64,000 nt of DNA from Eudorina sp. 2006-703-Eu-15 (Eukaryota; Chlorophyta; Chlorophyceae; Chlamydomonadales; Volvocaceae): positions 488,852 to 552,851 of the forward strand of contig BDSI01000075.1 in the NCBI GenBank assembly GCA_003117195.1, written 5' to 3'. Positions 37,634-52,075 of the stretch are shown piece after piece; within the stretch, counting starts at the first letter, position 1; every line of letters begins with the position of its first letter. The notes beneath the pieces are model-generated. The model saw nothing but the letters and a program-made list of their open reading frames with translations. It made no database searches and was not told the DNA's origin. The translations under genes and the position numbers were made by a program.

Positions 37634-40600
37634 ATGGACTTGCTCAACTGGCATGCGCAGCCCCAACAAAAGCCTGCAAATTGCCTCGCCCGCTATGTCG
37701 TCACCAAACATAGCTGGCGAGGCAAATACCGGCGGATTATGTGCATCACACCGGATGCCATCGTTACTCAGAACCCTGAAAGTGGTATGGCGATTACGAA
37801 CACGTACGCGTTTACGGGGGACTCGGATATCGAAAGCATATCCGTTGGGCCTGGCAACGAGGCGGAGGGCGAGTTCAGCATCAGCGTGAGACAAGATAAG
37901 AAGGTGCGTCTCAGTGTCGTAGGCCCTTGGCACGCGCCTTCGCACTGCCCCACCACAAACCCATCACCCACACGGATACAACGCTGCACGTGTACACAGT
38001 ACTGCTTCCAAGGGAACGGTAAAGTGGCCGTCGTCTCGTGGCCGTCAACCCGTTCAACAGCTACTGCTTCACTTGCTGACTTGGATGACTCCCGACTGCC
38101 CCTCTCAGCGTGTTTCGATCACCTGCGCTGTGTTGAGCTGCATCGTAATGATCTCAGCTGACCGCACCCCAACACGTCCCAGTCCCACGTGTTACGTAGG
38201 GCGACAACCCAGATCCCCCCTGAACCCCTGAACCCCTGAGCCCCTGAACCCCTGAGCCCAAGCGTTACGACACACCCTCACGTCACCTCACATCCCCAAC
38301 GCCCTCAGAGCAAGTTCAAGCCCATCAAGTTCAGCTGCAGCCACCGCGCCCGGCTGCTGACTGACCTGTTCCACTCCGTGGCGGCGGCCCACCTGCGGGG
38401 CCGCTGCGGAGTGGCGCCGCGGCTGGTCGGGTGAGGGGGGTTCCCCACCCGGAAGAGGGGGGAGGGCTGGGGACTTGGACTGGGACTGGGACTTGGACTG
38501 GGAGAAATGCTGGCAGGGTGCTGCCAGAGGTGTTGGCGGCCCGAGCCAGTCACGGTTCGCAGTGGATGGGGTATGGGAGGGAAAACCCCGTGTACGGGGC
38601 AGTCCGGGGCAGTCCGGAGCAGTCCGGGGCAGCGGCACTCTGGCGCCCGCAGGTTAGATGCGAGGGTGTACGCCAACAGGAGCCTGCGTTTGTGTGTATG
38701 TGTGTATGTGTGTGTGGTGTGCGCAGGTCCCCCGACCATTTCCCCGGCTACGAGTGGTGGGGAGGGCAGTGGCGGGCCACCGCACTGCGGGTCACCGGCT
38801 TCGGCCTGGAGCTGGTGGACATGGAGGGTGAGGAGGGTGAGGGGGGGGGGCCCAAGGTCGGGGTCGGGGAGGGCGGGGGATGAAGGGGCAGAGAGGAGCC
38901 GGCTGGGCAGATGGGGTGCGATTGTGCGAAACACGGAGCACGGGGGCCGGGGCAGGAGCAGAGGGCGAGAGGTGGGAACAACGGGGTCGGGGGAAGGGGG
39001 TTTAGAGCCGGTGCAGCCGGGCACATGCCGACGGATGCCCGGTGATAAAAGAGGAAGGTTGACGGAGGTCCTGGAGGCGGGGTGCATCAGGGCCCATCAG
39101 ACCCTTGCTAGGTTCAGAAAAGGTACACCGGCAGGGTTCCTGTGGCGCTATGAGCCCACACGGGGACTTGGCGCTGCGACACGGCCCGCAGCCCTGACTC
39201 TCCTCCCGAGTGAGCCGCGGGCCCATGGGTCGCCGCCCGCAGGCACGCCCACCTGGCGGCTGGACTACTGCCTCATGAGCTCCGTGGCCTTCGCGCCGCT
39301 GGTTCCGGAGCCCCTGCCCGCCTCGGACGGACCCACGGGTCAGGGGCTCTCCACCTCGTCCTCCTACGGGCTGGGACCCACGCCCGAGGGCCCCTTCGCG
39401 GTGTTCAGCCGCTGCAGCCGGGCGCCGCGGCTGCTGGCGTGTCGTCAGCGGGAGGTGGTGCTGGGGCACTTGGCGGCCACGGCCCAGCGGCGGCTGGGGC
39501 TCAACATCGTGGGTGAGTGAGAGGGGGGTCGGGGCGGGGGTCGTGCGTCGTGGGTGGATGGTGGGGGTCATGGTTGGGCGGGGGATTAGGGTTGGTTGGG
39601 GGTTGGTGGGTGGGGTTTCGTGGATGGGGAGTAGCGGGTGGGTGGGTGGGTGCGAACCGGTGGGTGATCCGGAGCGCAGGTGGGGCTCTGTCAGAGGCGG
39701 CGCGTGGGTCAAGGGCGAGGTCGGGTGTTTGAGAGCGGGGGCCGGTCCATGGGCCCGGGGGGATGCGTCGGGAGGGTGTGCGAGGCGCAGGGTGTGTATG
39801 CGCCTGCTCTGGCATCAGTTGGGTACCTTCGGAGCGCTGCGCCTGGAGCGGGGAGCGGCAAGCTGGCATGTTGGGTGGCAAGCGCCGCCTGAGCTGCACA
39901 GGCTGCGCCTTGACAAACCCCCCCAACCCCGCCCTTCCCTCCGGCTGCTGGTTGTTGGTTGCCGGGCACCGGCCCCCCACAGCGGACACCGCCAGCGGCT
40001 GCTGCCCCTCGGCTCTGCTGGAGGCGGTGGCGCGGGGCGAGCGACAGGCGATCGGGGCGGCTGGGGAGGCCCCGGCAGCGGAGTGGGAGGTGGCGCGGCT
40101 GAGCCCCAGGTGCGGCCTAATTTCCTATACCCCACAATCCCCCAACCGATGGGCAATACCGAACGACACGTGTGGTACCTGGTACGGTACTGGCAATCGC
40201 TTGCATGTGGGTTGCCGGCACCTTTTGATTCTCGCGCCGGTGAGGTCCGTGGGGTCCCATGGGTCCACTCGGAGGGTGGTCGGCGAGCAGAAGCGGTCGG
40301 TCTGTCGTACTGTTTGTACTGCACGCGTGCCGCATGTGTAGGTACGACGCCCAGCCGCCCCTGGCAGCCTATCTGGAGCCGGGCATGCAGGCGCGCTGCC
40401 GCCCGCCGGCCACCCTGGACCCGGCGGCGCTGGCGGCGCAGCAGGCGGCGGCGGCGGCGCTGTCGTACAGCCCCGGGGCGCACACTGTCCCTCGCCGGCT
40501 GACGGTGACTCGGTCCTGGCTGCTGGAGCGCGACGCGACGACGTACGACGTCGAAGACCGGCGGCCACTGGGGTGAGAGACACGGGGGATGCACGTGGGA

Positions 40601-43349
40601 GACCCGTGGGTCACTTCTCGACTCCCGTACTCTGGTCCTGCGGACCCTGGCGCCGGTAACCGTGTATTTGACGCCGAGACCTCTTGGGCCCACACGCCGA
40701 GACATGCCACCGAGCCCTGCGAACTGGAGCCCTCTACTGAAGAAGGAGACGAAGAAGGACAGGAAGAAGTGGTTCCTGCAGCACTACCCCTTCTTACCCC
40801 CTCATCGTCACGCTGCAGGAGCGTCTCTGCGTTGCTGCGCTTCGCCGAGGAGCCGGGGCTGCTGGGGGTGGAGTGGGCGGACGGGGCGGCGCCGTCGCTG
40901 TACGTGGCGGGGGCGGCGCGGGACGGCGTGTTGGTGGCCCTGCTGGACCTGGCGCAGGGCGCGGCGGGGCGGCCGGTGGCGGTGCTGCCGGGGTTCACGC
41001 CCCCGGGGGACCCCATCGCGGGGGCCGCGGCGGCGCCGCTGTCCTGCCACTGCGCCATCACCGCCCGGGACCCGGAGGTGTGGGCGTGACACGCTGGGGA
41101 GGAAGGGGGGGCATAGCAAATTGGTAGGCATATTCAAACGGGAAAGGGGGGCCCGGGAAGGGGGGAGCGGGATGGGATGGGGGGTGGGGCGGGAGGGTGC
41201 CGGGGCCCGGGCACCGCTGCGGGGAAGGGGTGCGTGTCAGGGCGCCAGGCGGGGGAGGGCCGCGGGCTCGGTCATGCGGGCCAGGGGCTGAGACGCTGTG
41301 AATGTGTCTGTCGGGCGGGGTTGAGGATTTGGTGGTTCGGGGTTGAGGGCTTCGTATCATCTTCATCAGTACATCATCAGATGTTCCGGACGGCCGGTCC
41401 CCGCAGCGTCCGGTTCCTCCTCCCCGAGGGGCGCTCCCACCCGCGTGGCGCACCGGGAGCCGCCTCGTGCCCCGCCTTCCTCTCCCACCCCCCCCACCCC
41501 GCGGTTCTGTTTTTCTTTTTACCCCCCTTACATCCCCCTGCAGCGCAGTTTGAAAATGTCTACCATTTTCCTATACCCCTTCTTGTCCTCCCCTACCCTG
41601 GGCGGCCAAGTTTGGATACGTCTACCAATTCCCCACACCCCCCTACCCTGCCACCCACGCCCTCCGCAGACGGAGAAGTGGTGCGTGGATCAGCTGACAG
41701 CGCGGGCTCGGGAGGCCTGGCCCCACCTGTCCAACTCGGGTGAGGGTGGCGTGAGCCGTGAGGCGGCTGACAGGGGGAGTTTTCCGTACCCCATATTCCG
41801 TACCCCATACTCTGTACCCTCATACTCCGTACACCGTACACCGTACTCCGTACCCTGATACTCCATACACCGTACTCCGCAGGCCGCATGTTCTACACGC
41901 CCGACATCGAGTTCTCCACCTCCCCCACCCCCAGTACCCTGGAGAGCTTCGGCTCCCCCCTCTCACCCCGCCAGCAGCACCAACAGCAGCAGCAGCAGCA
42001 GCAGCAGCTACTGCAGCAGCGGAAGGCCGCAGGGCCGCAGGTGCCCGGTGAGGTGGCGGCGCCGGGAGGGGGGCCGACAGCCGCCGCGGCGGGGGCGCCT
42101 CCGCCGCCTCCCCCCCAGACGGGAGTGGTGATGTCCGGCAAGGTCAACACGGCCACTGCCGCGGAGAGCGCCCGGGTGGCGTCTGCCGTACTCATGGTGG
42201 GAGAAATTGCTTTCCGGAGGAGAAGAGGGGGGGATCTGGCAGGGAGGGGGGGTTGCGCGGGCAGAGAAGGAGGAGCCGCGCCAGGGGGGGGGCGAGGGGA
42301 AGTGAGCGGGGAACCAGGGGCGCTGGGTTTCCCGCTCGGGGGGGGGGGGGGGGGGGTACTCGGAGACCTCGGGGAGGTGGGGGAGGGGGGGAGGGGGGGT
42401 ATAGGAAATTGGTTGACAATTTCAAACTGCGCTGGGGGAGGTGGGGGAGGTGGGTGGTTGCCTGGTCTCACGTTCTACCCTACCCCCAACCTCCGGCGGC
42501 TGTGTTCTCTGTATGTGTGCGCGTGTGCTTGCGTGTGTGTGTGGGGGGGGGGCGGGGGAAGAGTGTCATCACCTCGCTTGCGGTGTACGGAACCCGACCA
42601 CACACAGTCACACACCCGCCCCCGCACAGGCCACGGAGTGCATGCTGGACGCGGTGTACGACTTCAACGCGTCGGTGCCGTACGCCGGCGTGGCGCCGGG
42701 CACCCGGCTGGACGAGCAGACCATGGCGTGCGTGCTGGCGCTGCTGCACCCGGACCTGGTTCCGGGGCCGATGACTGTCAGCCACATGTCACCGGATGAG
42801 GCCAAACAGAGCATCGCCGCGCTGCAGGTGGCTGGGTGGGGGGGGGGCGTCGGGTGGGGTGGAGGCACGGGGGGGGGTGGGGTGGAGGCGCACGGGGGTG
42901 GGGTGGAGGCGCACGGGGTGGGGTGGAGGCGCACGGGGTGGGGTGGAGGCACACGGGGTGGGGTGGAGGCACACGGGGGTGGGGTGGAGGCACACGGGGT
43001 GGGGTGGAGGCACACGGGGGTGGGGTGGAGGCACACGGGGGTGGGGTGGAGGCACACGGGGGTGGGGTGGAGGCACACGGGGGTGGGGTGGAGCACACGG
43101 GGGTGGGGTGGAGGCACACGGGGGTGGGGTGGAGGCACACGGGGGTGGGGTGGAGGCACACGGGGGTGGGGTGGAGGCACACGGGGGTGGGGTGGAGGCA
43201 CACGGGGGTGGGGTGGAGGCACACGGGGGTGGGGTGGAGGCACACGGGGGTGGGGTGGAGGCACACGGGGGTGGGGTGGAGGCACACGGGGGTGGGGTGG
43301 AGGCACACGGGGGTGGGGTGGAGGCACACGGGGGTGGGGTGGAGGCACA

Positions 43350-43383
<34 letters not shown>

Positions 43384-46300
43384 GGAGGCACACGGGGTGG
43401 GGTGGAGGCACACGGGGGTGGGGTGGAGGCACACGGGGGTGGGGTGGAGGCACACGGGGGTGGGGTGGAGGCACACGGGGGTGGGGTGGAGGCACACGGG
43501 GGTGGGGTGGAGGCACACGGGGGGGGGGGGGGGGGGGGGGGCACACGGGGGTGGGGTGGAGGCACACGGGGGTGGGGTGGAGGCACACGGGGGTGGGGTG
43601 GAGGCACACGGGGGTGGGGTGGAGGCACACGGGATTGGGTGGAGGCACACGGGGTGGGGTGGAGGCACGGGGGTGGGGGTGCCGTATCAGCTGACTCCCG
43701 CATCTGCCGTACCGTGCAGCCTTCACACACCCCTCGAATCACCCACGACCCACCCCGATTGGAGAATTTGTTAGGAGTTGTGTTCTCATTATGTCATGCC
43801 GGTCAGATACCGGCTCACTGTATCACGCTCGCCCCCCCCCCGCCATACACACACACGCAAGCCATCCCCCATTCCCCACCCCCACGCCCCATATGTCTAC
43901 CAATTTCCTATACCCACCCCCAACCCCCACACACATGTACACACACACACACACACTTCCCTCCCCCACACAGGCCCTCCAGCGACTGGTGTCCTGCCAC
44001 CCGCTGGCGGAGGCGTTCCTGGGTCTGCCCAACGGCGTGGGGCGGGTGGTGGCGGCGTACGGCTGCGGACATGACGGCGTGGCGGCGGAGGCGGCGCGGC
44101 TGCTCACCCGGCTGTGGGCGCCCGCGGCGGCGAGGGTGGGGGCAGGTGAGGTCGCGCTGGGAGGGGCAGGGGGAGGGGCAGGGGGAGGGGCAGGGGGAGG
44201 GGCAGGGGGAGGGGCAGGGGGCTGGGGAGGGAGGGGCCGGTTACCTCGGCCCGGGCCTGGGCCTCGACCCCGGGCCGGTGTCCGCTCCTCCCCGCGCAGA
44301 CCCCGGGGGAGCTACCGGACATGCACTGCTCTGACATGTGGTGTGCCTGACATGCCCGGTCTGATCTTTTTCGATCAAACCCACATCTCAGCCTGACGAG
44401 GTTTTCCCGCGAGGTTTGGTGGACGTGGTTTTGTCCGTGGTTTGTTCACCCAATCCAATCCAACCCCGATCCGATTCGATGGCTGCGTATATGTCTCTGT
44501 GTGTGTGTGTGTGTCACCGGTCGTTCGCAGCCCCCTGGAGCGGACTGCGCTCCGCCCCCACCACCCTGGCCTCGCTGCTGGCAGACCCGGACGACCCGCT
44601 GTCGGGATGTGACCCCGAGGTGGGGGGTATGGTGGGGTGGGGTGGGGTGGGGTGGGGTGGGGTGGGGTGGGGTGGGGTGGGGTGGGGGTGGGGTGGGGTG
44701 GGGGGTGGGGTGGGGGGGGGGGGGGGGGGGGGGGGGGTGGGGTGGGGTGGGGTGGGGTGGGGTGGGGTGGGGTGGGGTGGGGGGGTGGGGTGGGGTGGGG
44801 GGGGGGGGTGGGGTGGGGTGGGGTGGGGGGGGGGGGGGGGGGGGTGGGGTGGGGTGGGGTGGGGTGGGGTGGGGTGGGGTGGGGTGGGGTGGGGTGGGGT
44901 GGGGTGGGGTGGGTGGGGTGGGTGGGGTGGGGTGGGGTGGGGTGGGGTGGGGTGGGGTGGGAGGTGGACCTGAAGTTCTGGAGTCTTGGACCTGGACCTG
45001 GGTTTCGGAGCTAAGGGTTGGCGCTGAAGGGGAGGGGGAAAGGGAGGGAAGTATGTGGCGGCCTGCGAAGGGAGGACTGCAGGGGCATTGTCCCCCGCGC
45101 ACCGCCCGTTCAGCCCCTGCCCCCGGTGTCCTCTCCCGGTTTCCTCCTCCGCCGCCGCCGCCTCCTCCTCCTCCTCCGACGGCGACGGCGGCGGCTGCGA
45201 TGGTGCTGGCCGCGACCCTCGCAGGATCTTTCCCTGGCGCGGAACGCCAAGGCGCTTTGCTTCGGGCCCTCCCTTGTCGCCACCCGCTGCGCCGCCCTCC
45301 TGAGGCCGCTGCGGGGGGGCGGCACCGCGGGCGACGGCAGCGCCGGCCCGGGCAGCGCGGGCCGGGGCGGCGGCCGGATGCCGCGGCCGCCGTCCCTCAC
45401 GACGCTGGGGCCGAATTCAGCGGTCGGCGGTGGAGGTGGAGGCGGGCCCGGCAGCGGCGAGGGCGCGGCGGGTGCGCTGCTGGTGGCCTGTGCGTTGGAG
45501 GCGGTTGGGGCCGTGGCGGTTGAGCCGGGCTGCCGGTCAACCGATAACCGCCCGCTGGCCATCTTGTTACAGGCGAGTGTGTGGGGCTGTCAACTCACCC
45601 GAAGTCGTCAAAACACACACGGTTCGGTTCGGGCGGGCGGGTTGCATTTCTAAACACACGCTTCGGTCGGGTTAGTCGCGCTACGTACCCGAGGGGGGGC
45701 CGCGGGGGGAAGAGGGTCAGGAAGCGGCAACCTGCCCCTCCCCTCCCCGCTCCCATACGGTTGCGATCCCACACCCACACCTGCTGATGCCCGCGGCCCT
45801 GATGGCTCCGGCAGCTGGCAATCCGCCCGAGCTGGCCACCCAGCGGCTTCTCAACCTTCCCAGCTGCTCCTCCCCCCCGGCCACCCCGTCGGGTTCTGCC
45901 GCCCCTCCTCTCCCACACTCCTCCTCTCCCACACTCCTCCTCTCCCACACCCCTTCTCTCCCACACCCCTCCTCTCCCACACCCCTCCCGCCCCTTTTTC
46001 AATTTAACCCCCACACCCCTCCTATCCTATACCCCTCCTATCCCACACCCCTCCTATCCTGTACCCGTTTCCGGCCCCCCCCCTCGAGCAGGAGGCAGCG
46101 GCGCTGGGGCCTCCGCTGTTCTCCCTGTGCCACCACCCCGCCCCACGGGTCACTCAGGGCGCGGCGCTGCTGATGCGCGCCGTAGCGGAGAGCGGCGCCG
46201 CCGCCGCCGCCCCCATGCGCCAGGCGGCGCTGCGACACGGCGCCGTACTGATGCACCTGCACGCCGCGCTGTTCGCGGCGCCGGCGGGGGCGCCGGCGGC

Positions 46301-49300
46301 GGCGGCCGCCGCCGCCGGTGGCGGCGCCGGCGGGGGGCTGTTGGTGGTGACGGAGGGGGTGGGGTCTGGGCGGCAGCAGCTGGGTCGGGCGCTGGTGGCG
46401 TCCTGGTGTGATGAGTACGCGCCGGCGCTGGCGCTGCTTCGAAGGTGGGTCGTTGGGGTTGGGGCTGGGGTTGGGGCTGGGGTTGGGGTTGGGGAGAGTT
46501 GCGGGCATTGATTGGTTGCGGGTTGAGGTTGAGGTTTGAAGTTCCAGGAGCTTTGAAAGGGGTCCGCAACTTGACCTTGTCGGCACACACACGGCCGACC
46601 CGCCAGCCGAACCCGCCGCCCCCTGCCCACCTCGTCAGGATCTTCCCCCCGGGACTGGTGAGGTACCTCAACGCGCCACGGACGACAACCACCATAACCA
46701 CCACAACCACCAGCAGCAACAGCGTCGCCAGCCGTGGCCAAGCCAAGCCAGGCCACGCCCACGCGGCGGCGGCGGAGGCGGCGACGGCGGCGACAGACGC
46801 GACCGCAAGCCCGGCGGCGGCGCCATCGTCGCCGGCGCCGGCGCCGCCGGCACCGCACCGCACCTCCGCCAACGGCGGCGGCGACACCGCCGACCCAGCG
46901 GCGGCGGCAGCCCAGCCTTCAGGTCCACCTGCCGTACCCTCATCCGTCGCGCCAGGGGCAGTCCCCGGCTCCCCTCCGCCGGGTGCCGCCTCCGCCCCCA
47001 CCCCTGGAGCTGCCCTCGCCCCCGCCGTCCCCGGCCCCGCCTCCTCCTGGGGTCTTAAGGGCAACTGGGAGGCCTTTTGGGACGCGGCGGCGCGGGACCA
47101 CTGCCACGCGGGCCTTATCTGGCACGCGGGGTGCCGCCAGGTGGGTGGTTGGGGTGGTTGGGGTGGTTGGGTTTAGGGGCTAGGAAGGGCGTCAGGGCTG
47201 TGGGGCCGCAAACCCCCCACCCGCCATATTTTGGCTCAGGCCCTGGGACCCGACCCAACCCGACCCGACCCGACCCGACCCCTGGGACCCAACCGGGCCC
47301 GGGAGTTGCCTCTCGACGTGGACGCCTCGAGCTGCCTGTGCTTCCCACACCGGCGGCACAATGCACACTGACTGGAAACCCCCCTGAACCCGGTCCCCGG
47401 TCCTCCCCCGTGTGCTGTGCTGTCAGGAACTGCGGGAGGCACTGGAACGAGAGGAGGCGGGCCTCAGGTACGGACAGGCACACGTACAGGGGCCGTACGA
47501 TGTACGCCTGTACGAACTGCTGTGCGATTGTCCGGCAGGGTTTGTTGTGAGATATCATATGGCACCGTGCCTGTGCACAACCCAAAACCGGTGATGGTTG
47601 ACGGTTAACCGTTGTCCGTTAATCGGCGTCAACCGTTGTCCGTTAATCGGGACCGTTTGTCAACACAGCTACGGTGACCTCTTTCCCACCCACACCGCCT
47701 GCGGTGCACCTGGATCCAACTTGCCGTACTGGCCGCAGGGCCCGCCGGCAGCAGCTCGGCGGCGGCGGTGGCGGTGGGCGGCTGCAGCTGGGCTGGAATT
47801 ACGAGGAGTTCAGTGTGTCGTACCCCAGCCTGGCCAAGCACGTGGTGGTGGGGGGCATCTACGTGCGACTGCTGCTGGAGGGGGCGGACACGGGTGCGTA
47901 GTGTACCCCCCCCCTGTGTGTGTGTGTGTGTGTTTAAATAAGAGACCCGTGTGTGTATATATCGGGGGTTCATTCCTACGAGGGGGGGCGGTTGAGCGGT
48001 TGGGCATCTTCACGACACGCGGACACGGTATGGTTTCGGCGCGTGGCCGGGGCTGCGGCCCCCGTGGGCTGCTCCCGCGTCATTGGGCCCCACCTCAGGT
48101 CCCACATTGAGCACTGAGCTGCTACTACGTCCCGTGGAGCCCTTGTGGCGCTTCATGGCCTGTCGTCGTGGCTTGCTCCAGGGGCCTTGCTGCTCTTTGC
48201 AGTCGCCGTACCGATTCCCCTTCCCCTCTTCCCCCTTTCCCCCCTTCCCTCCCCCACCCCCCCGATAGCCGCCGTGGACAAGGTGCCCAACCCCCGCGAC
48301 CTCTTCCACTCCCTCCACCACGCCTTCCTCTGCGCCGCCGACCCCGTTACCCAAGACCTCCCCCCACCGCCATCATCCCTCACGGCCGGCGGCGGAGGCG
48401 GAGGCGGAGGCGGCGGCCAGCCCCCGGCGGCGGCGCCAGCCGCCGCCGCAGCGGCCGCGGCCGCGGCGGCGGCCGCGGCGGACGCCGCCGCCGCCGCCGA
48501 CCAGGAGCTGTGTGCGCGCGCCATGGCGGCGGTGTACCACGCGCATGCCGGCAGCATAGGGCCCGCGGACGGCCTGCCGCACCTCCTACACGTCCTGGAC
48601 TACACGCCGCGTCGGCCGCTGCGTCACGCGCTGATGGAGCTGCTGGCGGCGCTGCTGGCGCCGCGCTGCCTGACGGCGGCGGCGGGCACCGCCGCCGGCG
48701 CCGTCACCAGCCCCGCCGCGCGCGCGGTGCGGGCCAACAGCTACGCCTTCATGGACGCCGGCGGCCTGGAGCTGCTGACGGATGTGGTGGCGTACGCGCA
48801 CACCGGCGGCGCGGCGGTGGAGGGAGGCGGCGGCGGCGGCGGCTCCGCCGCCGCCCAGCGGCAGCAGCAGATCGGAGCGCAATCGGGGCTACTGCTGACG
48901 TCGGTGGGTCACGAGGATATGCCCAAGGAGTGGTACTTCTACCCAAGGGGGGTGGTACCGCCTTCGGCGGCCGCGGCGGCGCCGCCGCCGCCACCAGCGG
49001 CGGCGGCAGTAACCAAGGAGGTCCCCGAGGGGGAGTCGGCGTCGCCGGCCCATCCGGCGATGCCACCGCCGTCGCCGCCGCCGCCGCCGCCGCCGCCGCC
49101 CGGCTCGGATCCGTTGCTGGGGCGCAAGCCCGACGAGACGGGGCGAGTGGGGCCGTACACGCGCGACGAGATCCGGCAGCTGGTGACCCGTGGGTCAGTG
49201 GGCATGTCGACGCTGTGCGGCGCCGCCGGCAGCGAGCGCCCCGAGCCTCTGGGCGCCATTCGGGAGCTGCGGTGGATGCTGGCCAGGGGTGAGGGCGCTC

Positions 49301-52013
49301 TCTGGGGTAAAGCGTTACACTTCACTTCCCTCCCCAGCGTCGATGCGGTTTTCTTGGACGATACCGGTTTGGGGTTGTGGCTGCGCCCGCGTTTTGCCGT
49401 CAACCAATGGGCGCATTCCAACCAAACCGCGAACTCCCATCCCCCCTGCTCCCAATCGTTCAGTACCGTACTCCAGCCGGACCGTCGCTGTGGCAGCAGC
49501 AGCGCACCCTACTGTGTGTGCCAAGCCCAATGAGATACGGTGTGCGGCACCTGCCCGCCGTGGTGGTCCTGGCCCCTCCACTGGCCGCCCTCTTCACTTC
49601 TGCCGCAGGCCCCGGCCGCTTCAGCCCCTACGCCGCCGCTGAGATGTCGCTGCAGCTGCTGCTGCGGCTGGTGGCGCTACAGCCTGCGGTGGATGCGGAG
49701 GAGGGGCTGGTGCTGCAGCCGCTGCCTCGCGCATACCGCGTGCTGGCGGGGCCGAGATGCCTGCCGCATCTGTGCCAGGTGCGGGTGGGGAGGGTCAGCA
49801 GTAGCAACCCGGCCGCGCACTGGGCTGCACCCGCCGCCACCGTTGACTCACGCCCTTCGCGCCACATCCCTTACCCCCCCCTGATGGCGTCTCCACCGCC
49901 AAGTCGCATCTCCCTAGTGTCCCGTCCCTCCTTTCCCCCTCCCCCCAGTTTGAATATGTCTACCTATTTCCTATACCCTCTCCCCCCGTTCCTCCTACCA
50001 ATTTCCCATACCCCCCTCCACCTCAACCCCTTTCCCCACCTTTACACCCTCCCTCCCCCCTCCCTCTCCCCCTTTCAGGCCCTCCTCACGTTCCACCCTC
50101 CCCTGGTGGCCGCCTCCTGCGCCCTCCTCGACGCCCTCCTGACCCCCAACTCGGACGCCCTGGCCCGACTGCACCTCACGGGGGCGCTCTACTTCGCCCT
50201 GGCCTACCCGGGCAGTGACCTCGTGGCGCCCGCCAGGCTGCTGCACAGGTGCTCCAGGGAGGGGGGGGGGAGATTGGCGGGATTGGGGGGAGAAGGCGGG
50301 AGCTGGGGGCCGGGCGGGGAGCAGGTGCGTGCGTGCGGGTAGGTGCGTGTGTTTGTTGGGGGGAGGTGATAGAACACGGCCCGAGAGAGAGGGAGAGGGG
50401 GGGTGGCAAATGAGGCGGCCCGGGGGGGTCTGGGGGAAGGGAGGAGATGGGAGGTGGAAGGGGACGAAGACGAAGCTGCGGGAAGAAGATGGAGATCGGA
50501 CAGAGGTGACGCAGTAGGACAGGCGGGGGACGAGGGGGGGCAGGGGGGAGGGGGGGAGGGGCACGGGGGCCGCGGGCGGGTCCCTAGACACGCTTGGACT
50601 CCGGTGGGTGTGGGGGCGGAGGGGGGGGGTGCTGGGCACCGGAATAGGGGCGGTAAGGGGTTTATTTGCCCCCTGGGAGGGGGGGGGTGAGGGGTAGGGC
50701 AGCACTCCAGGAGCGGAACTGGTTGACGAGAGTGTGGGAGTCCAAACCAAGAAACGTGTCCCGGAAACTGCACCCGTGTATGTCGTACACTCGTACTGCC
50801 GCAGGGCCCACCTTGCTCAGGACTTCGCGGGGCTGTCGGGCGGTGCCGCGGCGGCCTCCGGGCTGCCCCTCCGCCAGCGGTCGTACCTGGGCCACGTGCT
50901 GCCGGAGAGCCTGCTGTACGTACTGGAGACCCAGGGGGCGGAGGCCTTCGCGGCGGCGCTGTGCGGTGCGTGCTGTGTGCTGGGCCTGGGCGCTGCTGCT
51001 GCTGCTGTGTGTGCTGCTGCTGCTGCTGCCGCTGCTGCTGTTATGCGTGCTGCGCCCTTGACGCGCCCTGTGACACGACGACACCGGAACACCGCGGCCC
51101 TGAAGAGGGTTGTTTAGAGGTCCGCAGGTTACAACCGACGATGACGGCGAAGCGACGCAACCCAGCAATCGCACCCTTCCCCCCCCCACACACACACACC
51201 GCAACCCACCCAAGTCCCCCCCTAAATGCCCCGGAACCACGCCCCACCCCCAAAAACCCCACACACCCAAACCCAAGAATAGCAGGCCCCCCAACCTTCC
51301 CCCCATCAACACACACACACACACACCACCTTTTCCAACACACACCACGACACCCCCATGGCACCCCTTCCCCCTCAACCTAACTCCCAACTCCCAACTC
51401 CCAACCCCCCCTCCCCCACACAAGGCGACCACGACACCCCCGAGCTCATCTGGACGCACGCCATGCGCTACGGCCGCCTGCTGCCCGCCCTGTCCGCCCA
51501 CCTGGGGGAGCTGCCGCTGCGGCTGGCCCAGCGGTGCGGGGCGGTGTGGGAGTACTCGCCCCTGCCGCCCCTGTCCTACCCCGAGCTGGAGGGGGAGCTG
51601 TACTGCCACCGCTACTACCTGCGCCACCTGGCGGACACGGTGCGGTTCCCCGCCTGGCCGCTGGTGGACCAGGTGCCGCTGCTGCAGGTGAGGGGGAGGG
51701 GGAGATGGGGAGGAAGGGGGGGGGGGTGGAGACGGAGGTGGGGCGCAGAGATGGGTGGGGCCATTTCTCTACACCCCCCTCCCCCTGCCCGCCAACAACG
51801 ACCGCACCCAACCCCCCCAACCCCCCGTTCCCCAGTCCCTGCTGGCGGAGTGGCGGTCGGAGCTGAGTCGGCAGCCGCTGTCGCTGAGCGAGGCGGATGC
51901 GTGTGCGGTGCTGGGGCTGTCGCGACCCCCGGGCCCCCCCCCGGGCGACACCGCGGCCATCGGCGAGGAGGAGCTGCGGAGGGCCTACCGGGCGCTGGCA
52001 AGGTGTGCGCGTG

Positions 52014-52075
<62 letters not shown>

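Noticed and set aside
42828..43675. Regular repeat array that could suggest a CRISPR
   Set aside because: Units are contiguous with no unique spacers, the genome is nuclear eukaryotic, and there are no cas genes.
42608..44334. Very long open frames of repeated GVEAHGG or HPRVPP units on both strands
   Set aside because: They are produced by the 21-base minisatellite, whose unit is a multiple of three, so all frames stay open. The true exons lie at either side.
44627..44961. GGGGT array as a telomere
   Set aside because: It is internal to a GRV2 intron with coding exons on both sides. Green-algal telomeres are TTTAGGG or TTTTAGGG type.
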